Shown here one piece after another: positions 9,271 to 17,899 of a DNA stretch of 25,191 nucleotides (position 1 is the first letter of the stretch; every line of letters begins with the position of its first letter). Origin of the DNA: Crocosphaera sp038442745 (GTDB lineage Bacteria; Cyanobacteriota; Cyanobacteriia; Cyanobacteriales; Microcystaceae); the NCBI RefSeq assembly GCF_038442745.1, contig NZ_JARVCN010000392.1:1-25191 (forward strand). The letters run 5' to 3'. The translations under genes and the position numbers were made by a program. The notes under the pieces are model-generated. The model was not told where the DNA came from. It ran no database searches and saw only the letters and a list, made by a program, of their open reading frames with translations.

Positions 9271-12200
9271 TCACCCAAAATCAACCATTCCTAAAACTTG
9301 CTCTAAAGTATCTTCATCTAAGTCTACTAAAGAGAGATCAGATACAGTCTCGTCATTAGATTGACAATCATTTATAAGTTGTCTTAATGTGTTTATAAAT
9401 TCCTGTGCGATCGCTTCAATAGTAGATATTTTGTGTATCTGATTGCTATAACTCCAAGTAAACTGTAATTCTCCTCCCATTACTGAACCATTAATCTCTA
9501 AAAGATGAGGTCTATATTGATTAATATCATGATGTAATCCTGCAGTATAAGGAGATAAATTAAACTGAGAATTATTGGACAACAAAGCATCAAATTGACC
9601 CAAATAATTGAAACTAATTTCTGCTAAACTCCGAATGTCTGATTCCTGATGAAGATAACGCATAACTCCGTACCCCATACCTTGATGGGGAATAGAGTTT
9701 AATTGCCCTTTAATAGCTTCTAAGGCGGTTAAAAGAGACTCAGACCCTTCCAAGGTCAAAAATACGGGGTAAATGCTTGTAAACCAGCCTAAAGTGCGGG
9801 AAACATTCATATTTTCCCATATGTCTTCCCGTCCATGACTTTCTAAATTAATCAGTACAGAATCTTGTCCTGTCCACTGACTAACTGTTTTGACCAAAGC
9901 GGTAAGTAAAACCTCGTTTATTTGAGTATTATAAGCTTTAGGAAGGGTTTTAAGCAGGTTTTCGGTGTCTTCTTTACCTAACATAACCGTAACTTGTTCA
10001 GTTGTTGCAATGGTATTTTCCCCATCTATGTAGTCCACAGGAAGGGAAACAACGGTTTTTGAGGTAATTTGTCGCCAATACTCCTTTTCTGCTTCTACGT
10101 CGTAAGTTTGGAGGGTTTCTGACCAAGTTTTGATAGAGGTTGTTTTGAAAGGTAGTTGGATAGTTTGATTTTCTGTTAATTGTTGGTAAGCAGTTTGAAA
10201 ATTGTCTAATAAAATGCGCCAAGAAACTCCATCAACCACTAAATGATGAATAATAATTAATAGCTGGTTATTTCGAGTATTTCCTAACTCAAACAGAGCT
10301 ATTCTTAACAATGGTCCAGCAGATATATTTAAACTAGCTTGTAACTGACTCGCTGTCACTGCGATCGCTGTTTCTTGTTGCTGATCCCCTAAACCAGATA
10401 GATCAAAATAATTCAAAGGTACTGGATCATCCTTATCGCTGATCATTGCTTCCCAGTCTGTTTCTCTGGGGTTAAAGCGCATCCGCAAAGCGTCGTGATG
10501 TGTGAGTAAATGAGAAAATACGGTTTCTAGTTGGATAAAATCGAGGTTTTTGGGTACTTCTAGGAAAGCAGACTGATTAAAATGAGTCATTTTGGTTAAA
10601 TTCTGTTCAAAAAACCAGTGTTGAATGGGAGTTAAAGGAACTGTCCCCGTTATTAACCCTTGTTCCCCTACAGATGAGTCCATAGAAGTTGCGATCGCTG
10701 CTAACTGAGAGATGGTTTGATGTTGGAATAGGTGCTTAGGAGACAGTCTTAAGCCGATGCGACTGGCACGGCTGACAATTTGTATTGCTAAAATAGAATC
10801 TCCCCCTAATTCAAAGAAATTATCCTCAATTCCTACTTTTTCCAGGTTTAAGACATCTTGCCAAATTTTTGCTAACTGGGTTTCAATGGCGTTACGAGGT
10901 GCTTCTGTGTTGGATGTGGATAAAATAGGTTGGGGAAGCGATCGCCGATCCACTTTCCCATTCGCAGTTAGGGGAAACCCGTCTAAAATCATGTAATGAT
11001 TAGGATGGAGATAATCGGGTAATTTCTGACTTAAAAAGGTCTTTAACTCTTCGCTGGAAAGATTTTCGTCAGTTTTCGCAACTACATAAGCAATTAATTG
11101 TTTATTCCCTTCGCTGGTTTCTTTCACCATAGCGATCGCCGTTTGAACTTTAGGATATTGTTGTATAGTTGCTTCAATTTCGCCTAATTCGACCCTAAAA
11201 CCCCTAATTTTAACCTGATTGTCTTTTCTACCCAAAAATTCTATCTGTCCCTCCCTATCATATCTGACTAAATCCCCCGTTTTATACAGTCTTTCTCCTG
11301 TTGCAAAGGGACTCGCAATAAAGGTTGCAGCGGTTAACTGGGGACGGTTGAGATAACCCCTCCCTAACCCTTCCCCTGCGATGTATAATTCTCCAGGGAC
11401 ACCGTAGGGAACTGGTTGTAAATAGTTATCCAATATATAAACTTGAGTCTGAGAAATGGGACGACCAATGGGTACAGAATTATTAACTTGCTCAACGTCG
11501 GTTAAAACAGAACAACAAGTAAAAGTGGTGTTTTCGGTGGGACCATAACCGTTAATAACGCGACAATTAGGATAAGTTTGTAAAACTGTTTTAACGTGAG
11601 TAAGTGAGAGTATGTCACCTCCTGCAAGTAAATAACGTACATTTCCAAACGATTCTAACCTTTCCTCTACCATTAAATGGAATAAACCTGCTGTTAACCA
11701 GAGAGTTGTTACCTCATAAGTAGCGATCGTCTCTGCTATTTCTTCTAAGGAAGGGGTTTGACTGGGTAAAATAACTAAACTTCCCCCATTGAGTAATGCA
11801 CCCCAGATCTCGAAAGTTGACGCATCGAAGGTATATGGGGCAGCTTGTAAGAAAACATCATCTTCCCTCAGAGCAACATAATTGCTATTTTTAACCAAAC
11901 GAACTACACCACGATGGGGGATACATACACCCTTAGGAATACCTGTTGAACCTGACGTATACATGACGTAGGCGAGATGTTCAGGGGTACTATGAACAGA
12001 GGGAGTACTTTCGGTTTCTTCAGTGATGGCAGTTTCATCAATATGGATAACGGTTACAGGATGAGGCCATGGATAATCTATATTTGTCTGGGTTAGTAAT
12101 AGGTTGATTTTAGTATCTTCTAAGAGTAAGTTAATTCTTTCTGGAGGAGAATTAGTATCTATAGGAACATAAGCTCCACCAGACTTAAGAATAGCTAAAA

Positions 12201-15200
12201 TACCAATAATCATCCCTAAAGAACGCTCAACACAAAGACCGATCAGTGTATCTGGTTGTACCCCAAACCGTTGTAAATAGTTGGCCAGTTGATTGGTTTT
12301 TCGATCTAGTTCTTGATAAGTTAATTGCTGATCTCCACAAATAACTGCGATCGCATCGGGGGTTTTATGCACTTGTTCTGCAAACAGTTGATGAATAGAA
12401 AACTGTCCCACACTATCTGGTTGAAGAACATTCCCCATATTAATAATAAGTTCTTGTTCTTGTTCATCGAGCAAAGATAACTCTGATATAGGTTGTTCTG
12501 CGTCTGTAATAATAGCATTTAAAAGGGTTTCAAAGCAGTTTCCTAAACGAATAATAGTTTCTTGCTTAAATAACTCAGTATTATATTCCCAAGTAGTTAA
12601 TAACCCGTCTTCTGTTTCCCTCATCATCAGAGTTAGATCAAACTTTGCAGTATGGTTATCCATTTCTAAGGGTTCCCATTGTAACTCTGGTAGTTGGATG
12701 GGGTTCAAAGGTGTATTTTGTAGGACAAACATCACTTGAAACAGAGGAGTATGACTCAAAGATCGGGGTATCTCTAACGCTTCTAATAGTCTCTCAAAAG
12801 GTACATCTTGATGAGAGTACGCACCTAAAGCAACCTGTCTCACCTGTTTCAATAAGTCAAGAAAGGTAGGATTTTCTGATAAATCGATTCTTAATGCTAA
12901 AGTATTGACAAAAAAGCCGATTAAACCTTCAATTTCACCATAATTACGGTTAGCAATGGGGGAACCAATAACAATATCTTCGTTGCTACTGTAGCGATGC
13001 AGTAACACAGAAAATGTCGCCAATAGTAACATAAATAAGGTAGTCCCTGTTTGATGACAAAGACTTTGCAACTGTTCGGTTAGGGGTTGAGATATAGTAC
13101 AAGAATAAGTAGAACCGTGAAAATTTTGCACAACTGGACGAGGGCGATCGCTTGGCATTTCTAACAAGGTTGGTGCATCTTGTAACTGGGTTTTCCAATA
13201 ATTAAGTTGAGTATCTAATCTTTCCCCTTGTAACCATTGTCGCTGCCATGCTGAAAAGTCTAAATATTGTATAGGAAGTTCCGGTAAAGATGATGGTTGT
13301 TCTTGTAAAAATGCTTGATAAAATGTAGCAACTTCCTGCACTAAAATACCCATTGACCAAGCATCTGAAATAATATGGTGCATGGTTAATAATAGGATAT
13401 GTTCTTCTTCTGTTAAACGTAATAATTTTACTCGCAATAAAGGACAACTTTCTATATTAAAAGGTTTTTGTGCTTCTTCTTGACTCAACTTTGTAATAGT
13501 TTCTTCTTGTTTTTCCAGAGGTATTAAACTTAAATCAATTACAGGAATAGATAAGTTAGTTGTGTCTGTAATAGCAATGTTGGGTTTCCCATCTTGAGTT
13601 ATAAAACCAGTTCTTAATACCTCATGACGCTTCATAACTTCCTGGAAACTATGGGTTAAAGCAACAATGTTTAAAGAACCTTTAAACCGAAGAGCGATCG
13701 CAATATTATAAAAAGGACTATCAGGTTCAAGTTGTGCTAAAAACCATTGTCTTTGTTGTGCAAAAGATAATGGTAACTCTCCACTCCTTTCTATTTTTTT
13801 CAACGATACAATCTCTTGTTTTTCTTCTCCTTCTATTACTTTAGATAAACTCCTAATTGTTGGTTTCTCAAACAACACTCTTAATGGTAGTTCTACTTCA
13901 AATACTTGTCTCACTTGGGACATTATCTGTGTTGCTAAAAGGGAATGTCCTCCTATTTCAAAGAAGTTCTCTTCTACACTTACTCTCTCAATGTTTAAAA
14001 TTGTTCCCCATATACCTGCTAATATCTCTTCTGTTGCTGTTTTTGGCACTATATAATCTTCGCTTTTTAATTCTATCTCTGGTAAGGCTTTACGGTCAAT
14101 TTTTCCATTGGGGGTTAATGGTAATTTCTCTAACTCTACAAACCTCGATGGGATCATATAATTTGGTAATTTTTCTCCTATATATTCTTTTATTGATCTG
14201 GGATTAATACTTATATCTTCCTGACACACTATATAAGCGATCAAACTTTCTTCTTTTACTATTACTACTGCTTCTTTTATTTGATTATGGTTTAATATTG
14301 TTGTTTCTATTTCTCCTAGTTCTAATCTATATCCTCTCAGTTTTACTTGATAGTCTATTCTTCCTATATATTCTATTTCTCTGTCTTCTCCATATTTGAC
14401 TAAGTCTCCTGTTTTATACAGTCTTTCTCCTGCTTTAAATGGATTTGCTATGAATCTTTCTGCTGTTAGTTCTGGTCTTTTTAGGTATCCTCTGGTAACT
14501 CCTTTTCCTCCGATGTATAGTTCTCCTGGTACTCCTATTGGTAGTTGGTTATAGTCTTTGTCTAATATGTACAATTGAGTGTTATTTATGGGTTTCCCTA
14601 GTCTTACTTTTTCTGTTTCTACTTCATAAACTGATGACCAAATGGTTGTTTCTGTTGGTCCGTATAAGTTAAAAACTTGTTTTGATTTTTCTTTTAATTG
14701 TTCTGCTAAATCTGGTGATAATGCTTCTCCTCCACAAAGGATGGTTAAGTCTTTTTTTCCTTCCCATCCTGATGCTAGTAATAGTTTCCAGGTTGCTGGA
14801 GTTGCTTGCATTACTGTTACTTTCTGGGTTAATAATTGTTGCGCTAATGTTACTCCTTCTACTGTTACATCCCGAGATACTAGGATTAGTTTTGCTCCTA
14901 CTGTTAGGGGTAAATAGAGTTCTAAGGCTGCAATATCGAAGGATAGGGTTGTAACGGATAATAGGGTATCTTTATCTGTTAATCCTGGTTTTTCCTTCAT
15001 GGAAAGTAGGAAGTTACTTAAGCAACTGTGGGGTACTTGAACTCCTTTGGGAATACCTGTTGAACCTGATGTATAAATGATATAAGCTAGGTTTTCTGGG
15101 TTGATTTTTAGAGCAAGATTTGTGTTTTTTTGTTGATTTATTTCTGCTTGTATTGTACTGATATCAATAAAGTGTTTTACTGTGTTTGAGTTGTTATTTT

Positions 15201-16905
15201 TTAATGCTGAACTACTAATTAAGTAATCAATTTCTGAGTCTTGAATCATAAATTCAAGACGTTGTTGGGGATAATTGGGGTCTAGGGGTAAATAGGCTCC
15301 TCCTACTTTGAGAATGGCGAGTAAAGCGATTACCATTTCTAAAGATGGTTCTAAACAAATACCGACCAAAGTTTCTGGTTTGACTCCTAAGTTGCGTAAA
15401 TGATGTGCTAGTTGATTAGCTTTTTTATTTAGTTCTTGATAGGTTAATAATTCTTCTTCAAAAATGACGGCAGTGTTGTTAGGTATCTTCTCAACTTGCG
15501 CTTCAAATAGTTGATGAATTAAGATATTACTGTTTTCTTTTTCTTCTTTCCCATCCCCTTCTATTAATAACTCTTTTTGTTCCTGATTTGTTAATAAAGC
15601 GATTTCCCATAACTGTTGCTCAGGATTTCGTGCAATACTGGTTAACAAATTTTCCAAGTGTTTAATTAAACGATCAATACTGCTATCAGAAAAACGTTGC
15701 TTGTCATAACTAATACGAAAAGCAAGAGGAGAACCAGGCAGTACAGAAACAGTCACAGGATAATTAGTTTTTTCTACCCCTTGACCCTCACTAATAGTTA
15801 ATTGATTACTCCATCCTTGTAATGCTTTATCAAGGGAAATAGGATAATTTTCAAAGATAACTAGACTCTCAAATAAAGCAGTGCCTCTAGGAACTTCACT
15901 CCATCCTTGAATCTCTATTAAAGAGCTATAACTATACTGTTCTTTTTCAATTTGTTGTGTCTGTAAACTTTGTAACCAAGGCAATAAAAAAGTAGTAGAT
16001 TTAATTTCAATTCTCACAGGAAGGGTATTAATAAATAACCCCACCATTGATTCAACATCGGTTAAAGAAGGAGGACGACCGGAAACCGTTGCACCAAAAA
16101 TAATATCCGATTCTCCACTATAATGACTTAATAATAAAGCCCAGGCTCCTTGAAATAAAGTATTGAGAGTTAAACGGTGTTTTTGAATAATCGTTTGTAG
16201 AGACGTGGTTAACGAGTTTGATAGTTGATAATGTTTTTCTTTCCGTTCTTCTGAAACAGAATTATTACCAATACTTAAAACTGTCGGGGAAATTAATCCT
16301 TGTAAACTATTTTTCCAAAATGCGGTGGCTTGTTCTTGATTTTGTTGTTGTAACCAAGTAATATAATCCTTATAGGGACGAGTAGGTTGTAAAAATAAAT
16401 TTTGCTCTTTTCTAAAAGCTTCGTAAAAAGCAAAAACCTCTTTAAGTAAAATACCATTACACCAACCATCCAATAGTAAATGGTGATAGTTCCAAACAAA
16501 ATAATAGGCATCTTCTCGCACCTGCATCAACCCACAACGCATCAAAGGTGCATAATTAAGATCGAAACCCTGCTGTTGTTCTACTAATAGAAAAGAGCCT
16601 AATTTTTCTTCTTGTTCCTGCTCAGTTAAACCACGCCAATCATACTCTATCCAAGGCAATTCTACCTCTTGATAAACCACTTGTAAGGGTTTTTCTACTT
16701 CTTCCCAATAAAAAGCCGTTCTAAGAATTGTATGACGATTAATCACTGCTTGCCAAGCTTGTTTAAACGCCGATATTGATAGCTTTCCAGTCAGTAAACA
16801 ACTCCTTTGCTCACAATACATTCCCGAACTAGAATTGTACAATGAATGAAACAGCATTCCTTGCTGCATGGGAGAAAGTTCGTAAATATCAGAAATTGTT
16901 TCCAT
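9271..16905 (-). CDS. Nonribosomal peptide synthetase, DCL C-A(Gly)-PCP-C-A(Val)-PCP-E
   Basis: A 2544-residue two-module synthetase. Domains: an N-terminal condensation domain that starts almost at residue 1 with YELSPMQQGMLFH and has HHLLLDGWC (His141/His142, Asp146), the signature of DCL domains that accept a chain ending in a D-residue; A1 (~450-940; TSGSTG near 607); PCP1 (Ser988); C2 (~1040-1470; HHIISDAWS, His1176/His1177); A2 (~1500-2000); PCP2 in LGGDSI (Ser2037); E (~2075-2500; HHLVVDGVSW at 2220-2229, SHGRE, NYLGQFD). A1 has the glycine code D-I-L-Q-L-G-L-I-W-K. A2 reads D-A-F-W-L-G-G-T-F-K, one residue from the valine code of gramicidin S synthetase, so Val is likely and Ile possible. 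The expected output is Gly-D-Val added to a D-terminated donor, most simply the product of the neighbouring synthetase. There is no release domain. An AT-rich 95-nt spacer separates it from the ATPase gene; no strong Shine-Dalgarno is visible. Confidence 0.95.
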   Translation of the reverse strand: METISDIYELSPMQQGMLFHSLYNSSSGMYCEQRSCLLTGKLSISAFKQAWQAVINRHTILRTAFYWEEVEKPLQVVYQEVELPWIEYDWRGLTEQEQEEKLGSFLLVEQQQGFDLNYAPLMRCGLMQVREDAYYFVWNYHHLLLDGWCNGILLKEVFAFYEAFRKEQNLFLQPTRPYKDYITWLQQQNQEQATAFWKNSLQGLISPTVLSIGNNSVSEERKEKHYQLSNSLTTSLQTIIQKHRLTLNTLFQGAWALLLSHYSGESDIIFGATVSGRPPSLTDVESMVGLFINTLPVRIEIKSTTFLLPWLQSLQTQQIEKEQYSYSSLIEIQGWSEVPRGTALFESLVIFENYPISLDKALQGWSNQLTISEGQGVEKTNYPVTVSVLPGSPLAFRISYDKQRFSDSSIDRLIKHLENLLTSIARNPEQQLWEIALLTNQEQKELLIEGDGKEEKENSNILIHQLFEAQVEKIPNNTAVIFEEELLTYQELNKKANQLAHHLRNLGVKPETLVGICLEPSLEMVIALLAILKVGGAYLPLDPNYPQQRLEFMIQDSEIDYLISSSALKNNNSNTVKHFIDISTIQAEINQQKNTNLALKINPENLAYIIYTSGSTGIPKGVQVPHSCLSNFLLSMKEKPGLTDKDTLLSVTTLSFDIAALELYLPLTVGAKLILVSRDVTVEGVTLAQQLLTQKVTVMQATPATWKLLLASGWEGKKDLTILCGGEALSPDLAEQLKEKSKQVFNLYGPTETTIWSSVYEVETEKVRLGKPINNTQLYILDKDYNQLPIGVPGELYIGGKGVTRGYLKRPELTAERFIANPFKAGERLYKTGDLVKYGEDREIEYIGRIDYQVKLRGYRLELGEIETTILNHNQIKEAVVIVKEESLIAYIVCQEDISINPRSIKEYIGEKLPNYMIPSRFVELEKLPLTPNGKIDRKALPEIELKSEDYIVPKTATEEILAGIWGTILNIERVSVEENFFEIGGHSLLATQIMSQVRQVFEVELPLRVLFEKPTIRSLSKVIEGEEKQEIVSLKKIERSGELPLSFAQQRQWFLAQLEPDSPFYNIAIALRFKGSLNIVALTHSFQEVMKRHEVLRTGFITQDGKPNIAITDTTNLSIPVIDLSLIPLEKQEETITKLSQEEAQKPFNIESCPLLRVKLLRLTEEEHILLLTMHHIISDAWSMGILVQEVATFYQAFLQEQPSSLPELPIQYLDFSAWQRQWLQGERLDTQLNYWKTQLQDAPTLLEMPSDRPRPVVQNFHGSTYSCTISQPLTEQLQSLCHQTGTTLFMLLLATFSVLLHRYSSNEDIVIGSPIANRNYGEIEGLIGFFVNTLALRIDLSENPTFLDLLKQVRQVALGAYSHQDVPFERLLEALEIPRSLSHTPLFQVMFVLQNTPLNPIQLPELQWEPLEMDNHTAKFDLTLMMRETEDGLLTTWEYNTELFKQETIIRLGNCFETLLNAIITDAEQPISELSLLDEQEQELIINMGNVLQPDSVGQFSIHQLFAEQVHKTPDAIAVICGDQQLTYQELDRKTNQLANYLQRFGVQPDTLIGLCVERSLGMIIGILAILKSGGAYVPIDTNSPPERINLLLEDTKINLLLTQTNIDYPWPHPVTVIHIDETAITEETESTPSVHSTPEHLAYVMYTSGSTGIPKGVCIPHRGVVRLVKNSNYVALREDDVFLQAAPYTFDASTFEIWGALLNGGSLVILPSQTPSLEEIAETIATYEVTTLWLTAGLFHLMVEERLESFGNVRYLLAGGDILSLTHVKTVLQTYPNCRVINGYGPTENTTFTCCSVLTDVEQVNNSVPIGRPISQTQVYILDNYLQPVPYGVPGELYIAGEGLGRGYLNRPQLTAATFIASPFATGERLYKTGDLVRYDREGQIEFLGRKDNQVKIRGFRVELGEIEATIQQYPKVQTAIAMVKETSEGNKQLIAYVVAKTDENLSSEELKTFLSQKLPDYLHPNHYMILDGFPLTANGKVDRRSLPQPILSTSNTEAPRNAIETQLAKIWQDVLNLEKVGIEDNFFELGGDSILAIQIVSRASRIGLRLSPKHLFQHQTISQLAAIATSMDSSVGEQGLITGTVPLTPIQHWFFEQNLTKMTHFNQSAFLEVPKNLDFIQLETVFSHLLTHHDALRMRFNPRETDWEAMISDKDDPVPLNYFDLSGLGDQQQETAIAVTASQLQASLNISAGPLLRIALFELGNTRNNQLLIIIHHLVVDGVSWRILLDNFQTAYQQLTENQTIQLPFKTTSIKTWSETLQTYDVEAEKEYWRQITSKTVVSLPVDYIDGENTIATTEQVTVMLGKEDTENLLKTLPKAYNTQINEVLLTALVKTVSQWTGQDSVLINLESHGREDIWENMNVSRTLGWFTSIYPVFLTLEGSESLLTALEAIKGQLNSIPHQGMGYGVMRYLHQESDIRSLAEISFNYLGQFDALLSNNSQFNLSPYTAGLHHDINQYRPHLLEINGSVMGGELQFTWSYSNQIHKISTIEAIAQEFINTLRQLINDCQSNDETVSDLSLVDLDEDTLEQVLGMVDFG
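13702..15598 (-). repeat. Duplicated Gly A-PCP cassette, copy 1 (in the Val-module synthetase)
   Basis: This segment matches 5894-7790 at a constant offset of 7808 bp with no indel. It runs from the C-A linker (the LLIEGDGKEEKEN region) through the glycine A domain and PCP1 to the first ~25 residues of the second C domain (ending FYNI). Beyond both ends the two synthetases diverge abruptly. The central part, 14063-15057, is identical to the other copy as read by eye, while the flanks differ by roughly five percent. Confidence 0.93.
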
Positions 16906-17000
16906 ATTTAGTAGTAGAAATTGGGGATTTAGAATCGAAAATTACACTATTTTTTGTTTCTTATCTATCTTAATCTTATAATTAATAATCTATGATTTAC

Positions 17001-17894
17001 TTAAGTTTTTGCCTTGGCTAAAATATCTTTTTTGCTGGCTAAAGCAGAAAAATAAACATCATTTAATTCTGGCTCAACCTCATCAAAACCCTCATCGGGA
17101 GCAGTTTCACTAAAAATACGAACATATCGTTTTCCCTGGCGCATTCTAGCAGTAATCACTGTCAATTCTTCCTTCATATTTCCTGCTTCTGTTGGACTCA
17201 TTACTTTCATCCAAACTTTACCGTGAAGCTGCTCCATTAACTCGAAAGGACTTCCCTGAGTAACAATTTTTCCTTGATTAAGGATTGCCATTTGTGGACA
17301 AAGACTAGCTACATCTTCTACAATATGAGTAGATAAAATTAACACCCTGTCTTTACTAATTTCTGCTAATAAATTCTGGAAACGAATGCGCTCTGTTGGA
17401 TCGAGTCCAGCCATAGGTTCGTCGACAATAACCAATTTTGGCTCCCCTAACAAAGCTTGGGCAATTCCAAAACGTTGACGCATTCCCCCTGAAAACGTCC
17501 CTAGCTTCTGCTTCCTTTTTTCGTAAAGGTTAACCAGTTGTAACTGATAAGCTACCATATCTCGTCGTTGACGGGCTTTAACAAACCCCTTAAACACCGC
17601 TAATAAATCTAATAACTCCTCAGCCGAAACATTGGGATAAACCCCGAAATCTTGCGGTAAATAACCTAACCAACGCCGTGTCTTTTGGGGATCTTCAAAA
17701 ATATCCACCCCATCCAAGGTAACTAAACCAGAATCTGCGTCTTGTAGGGTAGCCAAAGTCCGCATCAAACTGGACTTTCCCGCACCATTGGGACCTAATA
17801 ACCCAAAAATTCCAGGTTCTATGGTTAAAGAGATATTTTCTATGGCTCTAATGCCGTTATTGTAAGTTTTATTTAATTCCTGAATGACTAACAT
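17001..17894 (-). CDS. ABC transporter ATP-binding protein (ABC-2/BcrA-like type)
   Basis: A 297-residue nucleotide-binding subunit that powers export through a partner membrane protein on the cytoplasmic face. All catalytic motifs are present: Walker A GPNGAGKS (34-41), Q-loop Gln81, signature SGGMRQR (135-141), Walker B ending in Asp158-Glu159, and switch His190. The ~90-residue tail after the ATPase core, and the GIFGLLGPNGAGKSS style, fit the single-domain ATPases of drug, bacitracin and ABC-2 exporters more than the LolD/MacB-type ATPases that usually serve FtsX-like permeases. It starts 5 nt after the stop of the MacB-like permease gene, so the two are almost certainly co-translated partners. 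The purine-rich AAAGAGAAA upstream of the ATG lies inside the end of that gene. The substrate is unknown; proximity suggests the NRPS peptide. Confidence 0.93.
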   Translation of the reverse strand: MLVIQELNKTYNNGIRAIENISLTIEPGIFGLLGPNGAGKSSLMRTLATLQDADSGLVTLDGVDIFEDPQKTRRWLGYLPQDFGVYPNVSAEELLDLLAVFKGFVKARQRRDMVAYQLQLVNLYEKRKQKLGTFSGGMRQRFGIAQALLGEPKLVIVDEPMAGLDPTERIRFQNLLAEISKDRVLILSTHIVEDVASLCPQMAILNQGKIVTQGSPFELMEQLHGKVWMKVMSPTEAGNMKEELTVITARMRQGKRYVRIFSETAPDEGFDEVEPELNDVYFSALASKKDILAKAKT

Positions 17895-17899
17895 TGTGG

